Positions 1 to 12,785 of a stretch of 64,000 nt of DNA are shown piece by piece. Location of the stretch: positions 57,783,816 to 57,847,815 of the forward strand of contig NC_134982.1 of NCBI RefSeq assembly GCF_965638725.1. The letters run 5' to 3'. The notes beneath the pieces were generated by a model. It was not told where the DNA came from, searched no databases, and saw only the letters and a list, made by a program, of their open reading frames with translations. The position numbers and the translations under genes are program-made. Origin of the DNA: Aptenodytes patagonicus (Eukaryota; Chordata; Aves; Sphenisciformes; Spheniscidae). Positions within the stretch are counted from its first letter, which is position 1. Each line of letters starts with the position of its first letter.

Positions 1-3000
1 GCTTGGAGCAGGAGCAAGTAACCTACCTTGCTGCTGTCTTCTTACAGCTGGAGAAAAGGGGAAGAGGAGACATGCACCACAGGAGTCTCTGAACTGGTGT
101 GGAGGGGGGGATGTGACTAAAAACAGCATAGGAAAGCAAAAGGCAAAGGAGTAAGTAGATAGATCACAGGGCTGTGCATTGCATGTGCCCAGGCTGTGGT
201 GAGTAGATGTGACCTCAGTACAGACATGCAAGTATTTAGAGTACAGATACTCAGGCACAGTTGCCTGCACTGGGAGGAGGAAGAGTAAACAAAGCAGCCA
301 AAGCTTCCTGGCAGTGCAATCTGCTATACTGTCCCAATACTTGCTCCGAGCCCCCAGTAAATGAGGCTGTACTGACTGTTCAGCCCAGGCTGCTTCACCC
401 ATGGTGAGGTTGTTGAGCCATCATCTGTTCCTGGGTGGTTGCAAAGGATGCCTGCCTGCACTGTCAAGCACTAGTGTCAGGGGTGGCATCCTCAACACGT
501 GCTCTCGTAGAAAAGAACAATCTCTCACCAGTATTCCTGTGCCTCACAATGAATGCCACAAAATTCATCTGGTCAGAATGTTAAATACTTAAACTTAGGT
601 GCTGAATTAAGTTGTGCCCTGGGAATTTTCCTGTCTGAAGAAAGATGCCAGCAGCTTCAAAGAAAATTTGATCTGCGTTTATTTGCTCTCACGCAGGAAG
701 GTACAAAATTCAGCCTAAGGGACGGCAATTCATAAGGAGTTGATACTAACAAGACCTTAAAAGTGAAGTTTGAGTTTTACCTGGAGGAATGGTTGGAAAC
801 TGCATCTTTAATATGATCAAGCATCTTGTGTATGGTAAATAAAATTACATGAGCTTCAACTTCTAATTCAGTTGCTGTCAAGTGCAATGTGTCTGCTTCA
901 ACTGAGAAATGATAAATGCAGTTCTTTAATTTCAGTGCTATGCAAATAGTATTAGAAGATTACTTCTGATGCTGGAAGATCAGTATCTGCTGGAAGATTA
1001 GCATAGGTGGGAAGATCTATTGCTGTGATCCATGATGGCATTTAATACTACTTATTCTTTTCCATAGATAGACTGAAATGCAAATGTATTTCGCAAAGGC
1101 ACTTTTCCTAGCACAAGTATTTGTTGTTTGTGCAGAAGCATGCAAGGAAGGAGATGGTAAAAGACCATGTACTTATCCAGGAATGTGAAATTAAGCTCCA
1201 GGTCTGCAGAACACTGGGGGACCTTTGCATCCCTTAACTGGACAAAGGCTGCATCATTTTTAATGATCCCCACTGGACAATGCACAGGAAAAGGCACACA
1301 TCTGCCTGCTGCTCCCACCTGTGTCCTCCTGCCAGACCCACCCCTGCACTTTCTCCCAGGAAGTTGCTGGAGTTCAACGTGAGCAAAACCAAGCATTTTT
1401 CTTCTACCCTTCTCTTGGAAATGGCTTGAGTCTTATGAATGAAAATTTCCTGAAGCCTATACAGGAGAACTTGGGGAAGGTGCACGTGGCTGGGAGGAAA
1501 GCATTATAAAGGGTGCTGGGGGCTATCTACATGGGAGCAGTGCTGCTGCCAGTCCCAGTGTGAACCCAAAAGCATGTGGTTGCTTGGAGGCCAAGAGTCT
1601 GGATGTGTCCTGGCTTCATCTGTGGGCACAGCTTTGCTGCTGAGCTGGCTCCTCCAACGTGAGAAAAGGAAAAGAGTAAAATGTTTACCCTAAAAGTACA
1701 ATGCTTTACTTCTAGCACCAGTTACTTCGTCAACATCTTGCCTTAGCCCTTCCTATGCTCATTGGCATCCCGTGTCCTTTGCCAGGAGAAATGCTCTGTT
1801 GATAGCGGTCAATTTCTTCCTTCTTGTTCTTGGGTACATTTAGGATGATCTTTGTATGTTTCAACCCCACACTTGCTAATAGGTTATACTTTCTCCTCTC
1901 CTGTGGGTCCATAGGGTTAATTATACCATGATTACTCAGGTTTGCTGTTTCTTTGTATATGACGTGATTTCTTAGGAAGGGAGAACCACACAACTGCACA
2001 AGCTAAACAAAACTCATGCTAAAGGAGATAGGCAAGAGCACAAAAAAAAAAGCTCAAAACCACAGGACAAGAGCAGATGCTAGCCATTAGACAATTTTGC
2101 TGCTGCAGCTAGGACAAGCTAGACAATATGTGTCTAATCCTATGGTAAGTTGCAGGTGCAGGTGATGCATCTTAACTAATTTTGCAGAGATGGCTGAAAT
2201 CAAGCAAAGATAGGTTCAAGGCTTGATAAGACTTGAGGTCCGCTATAGCAAATTAATGTGATCTGTTAGGAGCATGGCTGAGCTACAAGGCTACAATTTC
2301 TAGGTGAGAAAAGGCAAGTCCAAGGCCTCTTAAGACCTGAAATTTCAGAAATTCTTGTGTGCCAGTGATACATTCATGGTGAGCAAACACCCACCTTCCC
2401 CTGTAAGGAATTTCCAAGAGCTAGGAGGAATGAAGTCCTTCAAACAATTTACAATACCATGGACTTTGCAATGGGAGGTCAATACTTCTGATTATTTAGA
2501 TAGCATCTAAAAAATCTCAGGTTTGGTACCTTCAGTGTGGGTCCTACAGGCCTGTGTGTTTCCTATATTCAGATGTTTGACTGTGTCTGAGATAATGTTT
2601 GCCCTTCTTTTACACATCCAGTTATCGATGCTGAAGCCATTCAGTTTTGGACCAATGAGCATGAACAAGAAAGCAGCCTGGTGCTCTTGGCAAACGCGTG
2701 CTCAGGCAGAGTCTTGTTTTCAGCTATGCAGCTTTTGCAGAATGATCTGCTTATCGACCTCTCCGCAACTCCAGTGTTGGAGTAATCTGAAATAGTGGTG
2801 ATTTTTCTATTCTTTTCGCTATGGCATTTTTGGAAGGCTGAAGTGGTTCCCTTGGCATTAAGTATAACTGCAGTCATACCTCCACTTAGCTTTTTAGCTA
2901 CAACTCAGGTTTCCACAGTGAAGACCAGCCTGTGTAGTTGGGTACCTGGCTCGGGCACATGTGCCTCTTGGTGATGTCTGGGTGCTGTGCTGCCTGTGCT

Positions 3001-6000
3001 GTGCCCCCGAGCTGGCCCCAGGTGTGGGTCGGTGGGAGGCCATAAGCCTTCGTGGAGGAGAGAGAAGGTTTCTGTGGTGTTAGCAATGTGCTGTCTTCCC
3101 AGCAGGAGAGTTTAGTAAGAAACTTATGCTTTGCAGTTCTGCTTTTTGCTAAAGGGCAGAGTAAATATTGAAGTGCTAGTAAGATCCAGCTGAGCTGTCT
3201 GAATAATCTTGCAATAAATTGCATAATAAAGAAGCGAGTTCAGTAGGAGATCAGCTGTTTACACTGGTCTGTAATTGATCTCCAGCAAATAACACATCCA
3301 CTTAGCATCTTTCCTGCTTTCAGATATGCCAGTATGGACCTTTCAGCCCTAGGGATGTGGAGGATGAGATGGCATGAGCTTTTTCCCTACTTGCAACGTC
3401 ATGGTTTGCATTGTCACTAGGATTAGGCACATCCTGTGCAGTGGGAGGCACTGCTGGCCAATTGAACCATGGGGCTTTGCATGAGCAGCTTGCAGCTACA
3501 CAGACCAGTGGTTGCGCTGTGCTGACTGGCAGAAATACCTCGCTAGGCAGAACTGATTCTGCTCCTGCCACTGCAGACTCAACACTGAAATCTGACAAGG
3601 GAGCTGGCTCAGCATCGCTGCAGGGAGAACTGTTTGCAGGAGCTTGCTCTAGGGCTTGCAGGGGCTGCTGCAGGGAGCAGGGTGGCTCTGGGATGTTGGG
3701 TATCTGAAGCGGTCTTGGACCTCTGACTTCAGAGCAGACATTTTGGAAACGTGGCATATAACATCTGGGAATCTGTACGCTGCTTCCCCAAGGACCCCAT
3801 CCCAGGTCCACCTGCCTTGCCGGGTCTGAGCCCCTGGAATAGAGTCCTGGTGCATTTGCTCTTGTGGCTCCAGGGCAGATCAGACCTTGGGGTTTCTGGA
3901 AAGCTCCCTGATACACTGTCTGTGATGGTGTGAGCCTGAAGCATTGGAACAGTTGACCATGCAAACGCAGGTTTAATCGTTCAGCATCAGAGAAGGGATC
4001 TGCCCTTCTCCAGTGGCTCATGTCATGGCAACATACTCTTTTGTGCCATAGGGCAAGGAACTGAGTAAAAGGAATTGGGTGCCCTCAGCCAGCCTCCTGG
4101 AGACACACGCTCTCCAGATCCTGCTGCTTCCCCCTCCCATAACTCATGCTTGGGCGGGAGACCAGAGGAACCAGCCCATCGCTGTGTGTCCTGTAAATCC
4201 TGTCCCAAATGTCTTGGAGAGGGAGGTGATCCCTGCCCCTGCTCCTCTTCCTGTCACAGCAACTACAAAGCGTGAGACACAATGTTCTCCTTATGGTCCA
4301 AAGTTGCACTTCTTAAGTATTCTATGTGCCTTTCTACAACAGACACAACGCTGCCTAATACAACAGCGCAAGAGGCTCTGCTGTTCAGCCTGGTCCTTCC
4401 TCGGCACTGTGGAGGGGCCAGCACTTCCCACAGGCTCCCCTCCTGCTCCCCGGTGTCTGAGGATTGCTCTGAGCCGCAGGGCACAGCACCTCTTAAAGCT
4501 TCCCACCCTCTGCCTGAGGAGCTGCCCGGCAGCTGGGCCTGAGAGCGTAAGGTCTGTCTTTGGCCCCAGAGCAGGTTTTACGTATGTGCTTTGGAGTCCT
4601 GCTGCACATCGGGTTGCAAGGCTTGTTGCGTTGCAAACGATGCAGAGCCCTGGGTCAATGCACCCTGTCAGCTGGGGGGTCTGGGTGGTGGGAACTGGCT
4701 GACAGCATCTCCTTTCTGTCATCTGCACAGCACAATCTGCCTCCTCCTTGCTCGATCTCTGTATGCCGGAGCACACAGAGACTTAATTTGCTGGCAACCA
4801 GACATGTTGGATATGCAGAGCACGTTGCCATACGCATCGCCAGTTTTACTGCTAGGAAAGATTTAGTGGCTGTGAAATGAAGATAAGCTGAACAGTGTTA
4901 CGTTGGTATCAGTGGACAAAAGAATCGAAAGTAAAGGTTCTGCATAACAACAACAACAACAACAAAAGATGTATTAAGTCTGATGTTAGATGGTTCATGA
5001 AATAATTAGCGTTTCCAAGTGTGTCCTAATTTCAGACAAAAGTGAAAATACAACAAGATGAACAGAAAATTATGGGTTATGCTTTTGGAACAAGGCACTT
5101 AAATTGAGCCAGATGGGCCCAGATGTTTCCTCCCACTTTCTGACTGAAATGATCACCTATTCAGAGAGAAATGTTGTGGGAGAAACTGTAACAAAGATGC
5201 AAGAGGAAATTTTCCACAAGCAATGATTATATTAAGGGGACTTCATGGAGCTCTTACTGCTCTAGTGAGGCTAATTGTGTATGAAAATAGGAACATTTGA
5301 AGGCTGACTTAAAGAGGTGCTTACTGCTGCTCACACCTCAGTTTGCATTTTGATCCAAGAAAGACTTTATAATCAGTGTCCTCTCTCATCAGCTGGCTTT
5401 GACTCCAGGTTTCCTTTTGGTTATCTGCTCTTTCTGTTCCTGGTTAATGCAAGCAGACCTCTTCTCTCTGTGTTTCAGCTTTCCTGATGAGTTTGATAAC
5501 AGTGACTATTTTTCTTCTAATCCATTTTTAGAGTTTCAGTTTGAAGTTGCACCTGAGAGGAATGGTTTTATATCACTGCAACATTTGACATGATCAATCT
5601 AATCAGAGATCTTTGAAGAGTGTCTCACACCTCTCCCATGTGGTCCAGCCTCCAAAGTGCTCCACCACCAGCCTCTGGGTTGGAGCTGTGGCTCTTCGAG
5701 TCCCACCACACCCCAGGAAGGAGCTGATGGGCCTTGGATGGCATGCGGTGGGGCCTCTGCCTCTTCAGAGAGGTTCACTGGGAGCTGTGTACCCTTCCTC
5801 CATGAGCTGCATCTTAATTCAGCCCAGCTGGGGAAGAGGGCAGGGGGTCATTGGTGAATATTACACTAATTAACATTGCAGAGCGGCATTTCTCTCTTGG
5901 GTGTGTGTGACCCTGCTCCTCCACCGCTGGGAACTGGTTCTTGCTAGAGGGCTTTTCCCCAGGCTAGTGGAGCAGAAACCTCCAGGGAAACCCACTGCTT

Positions 6001-9000
6001 CCTTCTCCTCCCTGCTTGATGAGAGTGTTTGACCCAGGGATTCAGATTTGCTTTACAGCCAAACAGGAGACTGTTTCCTTTGGCTAACCCAGGGCAGCAC
6101 ATTTCTCACCACATGCCTAAAATGCTGTTGTGGAATGGCAGAGAAGCAGGCACAAATGCAGTGTCCAAGCTGGTGGTCAAGGCATGGGAAACTGCTGCAT
6201 CCATCAAGCACACCCAGGTTCTTCTTGGGAAGGGATTCTCTAAATGAGAGCAGCAGAGAGCTGGACAGCACGGACCAACAAACATACCTGCAGAGGCTCA
6301 CTCCTCTTCAACTTGCCAGCTTTCTTCCAAGCTCCTGTTAACCACTGCAGCCAGTTGATGTTCTGGTGCTTTCTGTGGGGACCTGTTTGCAGGTCTCATA
6401 TGGTCTAGAGCTGTACTGATAGCATAATAGTCCCCGAGATGAACTGCCTTGTAGTTCCTATTCATCATATAGGAAAAGCTTAAAGCTGTTAGACAAGGCC
6501 TTAGCTCTGCTCGGATTAATCACTGGGAGCCCCAGGGAGCAGAGCTAATACTCATGCTCAGTTGTTCCAAGCAACACTACAAGCCAAACAGCTGTTAAAA
6601 AATCTTATGAAGGCAGTAACTCCTCACCACCCCCTCACAGCCGTTACCTAGTAGCTTACAAAATCTCCCTTCTGCTGATAGGAATAAAGAGCCTTTGTTT
6701 CTCCCTCTTTTCAGTAGGTTTCTGGGTAGGAGTTAGTTGCACAGAAACAAGGATCACACAAGTTCCTGGCCTGATCTTGATGTAGGAAGACAGTACTCTA
6801 CATGACACTCTCCCATCCTGGGTACACCTGCAACGGAGAGCTGATCAGCGAACAGCAGTTGGGAGAGAGGCAGATGCAAAGGCTCCCTGTGCATCCTCAG
6901 GCAGTATAGCTGCAGAAGAATACAAACCTGCCTTGAAATATGCCTTGGCAGCTTGTTACCTGCAGCTATCGCTACCATAGAATCTCAGAAGTGCTGGATA
7001 TTCATTTAGGAAACTGACCTCCAGGGTAACCAGCAGTCCTTCCTTAAGCACCTCTGTTACGATGTACAGAAGTGCGTGAACCACAACTCCTGAATGGAGA
7101 GTGCTCCCTGCATGCACCCTGGGATGTAGGAACATCGTTCCCTCAGCTTTGGCAACCCAAATGCAACATTACTGATGATCTGGACAATTTCCCCCTTGTG
7201 ACCGCACCACAGGCTTTCTTTGGCTCCCCCCCCCCCCGGCCCTTGGAAATACAGGGCAGTGAGAAGATGAGACAAACTTCAGCGCTGTGAGACACAGCAG
7301 TTCCTCAGCAGACTCACAGAAACTTAGCAGTGCAAAAGCTCTTCTTATGTTTCTGGTTCATGTTGGTGTTTGAGCACTTAGCGTATGAGATACTGCAAGA
7401 GTCACTGAACCCTAATCAAACAAAGTAACTTTCAAAAAAAGAGGAACTGCTTGACAATGAATTTGGACACGGTGTTTTTTCCCTGACCAAAGGGTTCAGG
7501 CATTCCCTGGGATTCGGCAGCTCTCACCTGGGGGGACCCCTCTGGGGGATCCTGTAAGCATTTCAGAGAACTCCCATCAAAGCAAGAGTCAGTTGCTAAA
7601 CCAGGCACGGGGGAGTCTGAATATTTATTCAGCCTTAGCTCTGCCCCTTTGAGCGAGACACAGCAGCTTCCCATCGTGAACACGCCTCTGCTGTCAAGTC
7701 AGCAGGACTGCAGCTTGGACTGGGAGTTGTTCACAGAAACCCTGGGAAGCAGCTTTTCCTATGCTGGAAACGCTGTGCTCTGCTTCCTGGCAGCCTAGAA
7801 ATGGGCAGGGATGTATCTGCCAGTATCTGTACACTCTAGTTTCTTCCAACGGAAATACATCCCACTGCTGTTGGTGAAGGAATCTGGTTGCTACACAGGT
7901 TTTATTTTTTTGGAAGCAGAAACGAAAATTCCTTAGCAGTCCTTAATTTCCAAAATAATTTTAATTTTTCATGAAATGTAGATGGTCAAATCTTCCTGTG
8001 AAAATAGCTGATCTTTGTTGCTGTCCCAGCCTGTCCAGGAGATGCCTTCTCACATGGCACAGGTGACAGGTAAAGGCGGAAAGAATTTTATTTTTTTTTT
8101 TTAAAAAATCACAAGGTCCAAGTTGCTTTAATAAATGTCATCTGGTTACCAGCAATACAACGTTGAGCGAACAGAAGCTACCTATAAATAAATGATGACT
8201 AGCCTTGGCTTGTGAAAGGAAATGCCTGCCTTATCACTGCAGTTGGGATGGCTCCCAATACTGGCTGCAGTTCAGTCCTCGGAGGACACTTACTGTCAGC
8301 ATGTGGGATGCTCTCAAAATGAAAATGGCATAGGTCCTCATCTCCGCAGGCGGCTGCACCCTGGTCTGCCACTGTGCTCCGCAGAAAGCTACAGCTGTGG
8401 CTGTTTGCTGCAGCAAAGCACCTGTCCTGTCCTTGCTGCTCCCAATGTGTTGGTGAATCAGGCAGGCAGACTCAGCTGCAAACTGGAAAAACTTGTTTGT
8501 GCCGATACAGCCTGTACCTGACTCCACATTACCAGGTAGTGTGCAGCTCAGAGGTGTCTGCTTGGTTTTCAGCTGTAATCCTGCAATCTAGTGACTAGTG
8601 CATGGAGCTACTGGCTTGAACGTGCAGTCACCTTAGCAATGGGCTCCCAAAAACGCTGCCTTCTCCCCACCTTTCCTCCCACGTTTCCCTTCACTGTAGA
8701 AGCTGGCTCGTGCTCTTGAATATTTGGGCATCAAACCTGCTTCCACCACCACGCGCAAGCCCTCCACCCTGCGCAGAAACCAGGCACCTCCAGTGGCTGA
8801 GCCCTGGCCTGGCACCAAGTCCCACCAGTGACAAGGCTGGGTCCCAGGCAGCCACCAGCAACCCTGTGTCATCTTCGGCTAGGGCTGTCCACAACTACAC
8901 AGTTAAAAGGGATGTTCTTGTACCACCTGAAACCCAGGCATGGACTGAGCTCTCTTACCTCTGAAAGCCCTGGAGAGGAAATTGGCTTTAAAGAGATGAT

Positions 9001-9698
9001 CAAAGGCTGATGAGCAGTTAGCACAAGTGGTGCTCTTGAGCGGTGTCCATTGCACCCTCTCCCGAGCAGTGGCCTGGGAGAGGGACCCGTGGGTGTGTCA
9101 TCATGGGATGCCTGTACACCTGTTATGAATCATGAGGGGGGTCTGCACGTGCCCTTTCGAGGGACTTTGCAGGGGCTAGAGGAAGCCCCTTGCAGGTGAG
9201 GGGCTCTGCACTGCCTGCCCTGAAGCTGAGGGAGCTCCCTGAGACAAACCCCTTTGGCAGCAGTGTGTGTGCCACTCGGCGTCTCACCAGCACGGGGACT
9301 TCCAGCGCCCAGGAGAAGCACGCCATGCCTGAGCAATTCTCCCAGAAACATGTTTCTGAGGGTTCTCCCAAGGAGAAAAACCTCCTGATTCTGGTTACTG
9401 CTGCTTCCTGCGTTTCGCAGACAACCTTAGTAAGGATGCCACTTGTTTCAGGCATCATGCCTGAAATAAGTCAAATGCCTCACGAAAAATCAGAGAAACC
9501 TGTGCCGGCCTGGATCCTCTGTGCAATCCCCCCCCCCCCAAACAGATCCTGCTCTTAAAGCAGCATCCTGTCTTCCTCCTTCTCTCCAGCTGGTGCCAGG
9601 TCTAACAGTAACTAGATTTGGGAGTTATGCTGTTTTAATGATATAATAATACCTACTCCCTCTGCCCTACTTCTAGGCTCTCTGGCATTCAGAAAGGT
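1..9698. other. Upstream intergenic region, no recognised gene
   Basis: I recognise no known protein family, RNA gene or full-length mobile element here. Several stop-free stretches of about 100-250 codons exist, notably 3323-4060 on the minus strand and 7487-7795 and 8222-8518 on the plus strand. Stretches of this length are expected by chance in a window of this size and GC content, and none matches a family I know. Simple sequence includes a CAA tract near 4946-4965, a 12-C run at 7226-7237 and a 10-C run near 9529. A poorly conserved gene or non-coding RNA cannot be excluded. Confidence 0.5.
4946..4965. repeat. (CAA)n microsatellite
   Basis: About six uninterrupted AAC/CAA units are visible directly in the sequence. 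It is a short simple repeat with no gene attached. Confidence 0.9.
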
Positions 9699-11277
9699 CA
9701 TAGAATCATAGAATCATTGAGGTTGGAAAAGACCTCTAAGATCATCGAGTCCAACTGTCAACCCAACACCACCACCCACTAAACCATGTCCCTAAGTGCC
9801 TCATCTACTCGTCTTTTAAATACCTCCAGGGATGGGGACTCAACCACTTCCCTGGGCAGCCTCTTCCAATGTTTAACCACTCTTTCAGTAAAGAAATTTT
9901 TCCTTACATCCAATCTAAACCTCCCCTGGCGCAACTTGAGGCCATTTCCTCTTGTCCTATCGCTTGTTACTTGGGAGAAGAGACCAACACCCACCTCGCT
10001 ACAACCTCCTTTCAGGTAGTTGTAGAGAGTGATGAGGTCTCCCCTCAGCCTCCTTTTCTCCAGGCTAAACAACCCCAGTTCCCTCAGCCGCTCCTCATAA
10101 GACTTGTTCTCCAGACCCCTCACCAGCCTCATTGCCCTTCTCTGGACATGCTCCAGCACCTCAACGTCCTTCTTGTAGTGAGGGGCCCAAAACTGAACAC
10201 AGTATTTGAGGTGCAGCCTCACCAGTGTCAAGTACAGGGGGACGATCACTTCCCTCCTCCTGCTGGCCACACTATTTCTGATACAGGCCAGGATGCCATT
10301 GGCCTTCTTGGCCGCCTGGGCACACTGCCAGCTCATGTTCAGCCGGCTGTCAACCAGCACCCCCAGGTCCTTTTCTGCTGGGCAGCTTTCCAGCCACTCT
10401 TCCCCAAGCCTGTAGCACTGCATGGGGTTGTTGTGACCCAAGTGCAGGACCCGGCACTTGGCCTTGTTGAATCTCATACAGTTGGCCTGGGCCCATCGAT
10501 CCAGCCTGTCCAGGTCCCTCTGCAGAGCCTTCCTACCCTCGAGCAGATCAACACTCCCGCCCAACTTGGTGTCGTCTGCAAACTTACTGAGGGTGCACTC
10601 AATCCCCTCATCCAGATCATCGATAAAGATATTGAACAAGACCGGCCCCAGTACTGAGCCCTGGGGAACACCGCTCGTGACCGGCCGCCAACTGGATGTA
10701 ACTCCATTCACCACAACTCTCTGGGCCCGGCCGTCCAGCCAGTTTTTTACCCAGCGCAGAGTGCACCTGTCTAAGCCGTGAGCCGCCAGCTTCTCTAGGA
10801 GAATGCTGTGGGAGACGGTGTCAAAGGCCTTGCTGAAGTCCAGGTAGACCACATCCACAGCCTTTCCCTCATCCACTAGGCGGGTCACCTGGTCATAGAA
10901 GGAGATCAGGTTGGTCAAGCAGGACCTGCCTCTCATGAATCTGTTTTGGCTGGGCCTGATCCCCTGGTTGTCCTGCTCATGCCTTGTGAGCGCCCTCAAG
11001 ATGAACTGCTCCATAATCTTCCCCGGCACCGAGGTCAGGCTGACAGGCCTGTAGTTCCCCGGATCCTCCTTCTGGCCCTTCTTGTAGATGGGCGTCACGT
11101 TGGCAAGCCTCCAGTCGTCCGGGACCTCCCCCGTTAACCAGGACTGCTGATAAATGATGGAGAGTGGCTTGGCAAGCTCCTCCGCCAGCTCCCTCAGCAC
11201 TCTCAGGTGGATCCCATCTGGCCCCATAGACTTGTGAGCATCCAGGTGGTGTGGCAGGTCGTTAACTGCTTCCTCTA
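9699..11277 (-). mobile_element. CR1 LINE retrotransposon, 5'-truncated, minus strand
   Basis: The left edge carries the avian CR1 3' end. On the plus strand this is two ATAGAATC-type octamers followed by the typical GAGGTTGGAAAAGACC stretch, so the element reads on the minus strand. CR1 coding sequence continues to about 11277, where the similarity to CR1 that I recognise stops just upstream of the reverse-transcriptase core. The 5' UTR, ORF1 and endonuclease part of ORF2 are missing, which is typical of target-primed reverse transcription that stopped early. The reading frame is open throughout, so the copy is younger than the other CR1 pieces in this window. CR1 insertions usually lack clear target duplications and I see none. 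Subfamily not assigned. Confidence 0.95.
9779..11227 (-). CDS. CR1 ORF2 fragment: reverse transcriptase domain
   Basis: This is the C-terminal part of a CR1 ORF2 polyprotein, 482 residues without a stop. The frame stays open upstream of the first Met to the element's truncation point, so that Met is not a true start. Visible reverse-transcriptase blocks are VTPIYKKG and NYRPVSL (residues about 44-64), YLDFSKAFD with a catalytic Asp (about 128-136), [11 protein letters not shown] (about 185-195) and FADD (216-219), the metal-binding Asp pair. A thumb and C-terminal region follow, ending near the 3' UTR. The apurinic-type endonuclease that normally precedes the RT is absent, so the fragment cannot act as an autonomous element. 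No host promoter is evident. The plus-strand ORFs over this region are its shadows. Confidence 0.9.
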   Translation of the reverse strand: MGPDGIHLRVLRELAEELAKPLSIIYQQSWLTGEVPDDWRLANVTPIYKKGQKEDPGNYRPVSLTSVPGKIMEQFILRALTRHEQDNQGIRPSQNRFMRGRSCLTNLISFYDQVTRLVDEGKAVDVVYLDFSKAFDTVSHSILLEKLAAHGLDRCTLRWVKNWLDGRAQRVVVNGVTSSWRPVTSGVPQGSVLGPVLFNIFIDDLDEGIECTLSKFADDTKLGGSVDLLEGRKALQRDLDRLDRWAQANCMRFNKAKCRVLHLGHNNPMQCYRLGEEWLESCPAEKDLGVLVDSRLNMSWQCAQAAKKANGILACIRNSVASRRREVIVPLYLTLVRLHLKYCVQFWAPHYKKDVEVLEHVQRRAMRLVRGLENKSYEERLRELGLFSLEKRRLRGDLITLYNYLKGGCSEVGVGLFSQVTSDRTRGNGLKLRQGRFRLDVRKNFFTERVVKHWKRLPREVVESPSLEVFKRRVDEALRDMV

Positions 11278-12718
11278 TGGTTTAATGGTTTAGTTCCTAA
11301 AGGAACTGAATACATATTTCTTTTGCATCTGAAGAACTGAGTGAAAGAGATGGTGATTGTTTTGACACTCTATATTGGGCCCCACCTAAAACTTTCTTTT
11401 TAGTCTAGTTCCCCTGGTATACCTGCATTGCATGGACTTTGCAACTCCAGCAAGCAAAGAAGCTCTACCAGCAAAAGACATCTTTTGCCAGTTGGTGTAC
11501 AGCATCTATCTTGTCTGTGGTAACACACCTTTTAAAGAACAATGTTTTGTCAAAACAGAGGATGCAGCATCTATGTGACAACAGCCAAACGTGCTGCAGA
11601 GGGAGTGAAACTGTCCAGGGACCTGGGTGCAAAAAGGGAGAGCGATGGACTGTACAAGAGAGCTCAGGCATGGGCTTGAGAGCACCCGGGAACAGACCCA
11701 CAGCTGCGCCTTAGAGAGGATGCTGAGAGAAACTTTCCCCAAGGACCTAGGGAGGCTCTGGCTGCAGCTGAGGGGAATGACTGAGTGCTGGGAGGACACG
11801 TGTGCCTACCAGGAACTGCCTGCCCTGCCTGAAAAGTGCTGCGAGCTGGAGGGATTTCATTTACTATGCCTTTATTTCTGTTTCACTGACGATGAGTTTC
11901 CTCAAGAGCAGGTTGTCTAGTGCCTGTTCTAACAAAAAGCTGTCCCCAGTAAGGCTCATGATATCTTCAGGGCTGCACCATGGCTAGTGTGGCCACAACA
12001 GAGAGATAGCCAAAACATCACTTATGTTTGTTTGTTCAGACTGAATGGGAAGGTGGAGAAGTGGGGTTCACTCCAGCAGTAATGGTTGGGTGACTTGTTC
12101 TGCTTTCCTTGCATAGATAAGAGGGAAGGAGGTTGGTGCCTACCGTTCTCCCTCCAGACTCAGCAGGCATAACATCAGCTCTGTGGTGACCCTAAATGTC
12201 AGGCAGGTTCATGAGGACGCAGAGTATGTGCTGTTGTTTAAGCAGATTTTCCAGCCCCTGGTCTCTAGATGAGAACTGAGTTCCAGGGGTTAGCTCAAGA
12301 GAAGGCAGACTTTTCAAAGGAACTGAAATTAGAAGCAGTGCACTGAAAATGAACTGTGTATTGCAGCAGGAGAATTGAAATGAATGCAATATAAATATTA
12401 AATAGAATAAATAGCATGTGATATAAATTCTGTAAACATAACGGAAGGGAATACTTGTATCAAACACTTGGAAAGCTTGAAGACGTTAAAATACTACAGA
12501 TGGGTAGCCAAACATGGCACAGACTTCTGATGCAGCCTAGTTTTGTTACTTTGGTTTTACAAGAACTAGCCTGGCTCTATCTTGTAGTCAGTTTGAACTA
12601 CAAGAAAATAAAACAAACAAACAAAAGAAGTCTGTGTTACTTCTATAGCTTCTTGCTGAAGACCATGTTCTCTGGTTCCTCTTTTCTCTTTGATCCAGCT
12701 GAGGCTGAAAGTCTTAAC
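11278..12718. other. Intergenic, nothing recognised
   Basis: Unique-looking sequence between two CR1 pieces. Only short overlapping ORFs occur on both strands, with no recognisable domain, RNA gene or repeat. Confidence 0.5.
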
Positions 12719-12785
12719 ATAATAGAATCATAGAATCATTTAGGTTGGAAAAGACCTTTAAGATCATCGAGTCCAGCTCACAAAC
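12719..12785 (-). mobile_element. CR1 3'-end fragment
   Basis: About 65 bp match the CR1 3' terminus. On the plus strand this is two AGAATCAT units, then TTTAGGTTGGAAAAGACC and AAGATCATCGAGTCC. The orientation is minus, as in the larger copy at 9.7 kb. Only the extreme 3' tail was inserted. Confidence 0.9.

Noticed and set aside
4079..4702. 207-codon plus-strand ORF and overlapping minus-strand ORFs at 4085-4776
   Set aside because: Several frames are open at once on both strands in a GC-rich patch, with no recognisable domain and no consistent splice signals.
9869..10657. 262-codon plus-strand ORF
   Set aside because: It is the antisense shadow of the CR1 reverse-transcriptase frame.
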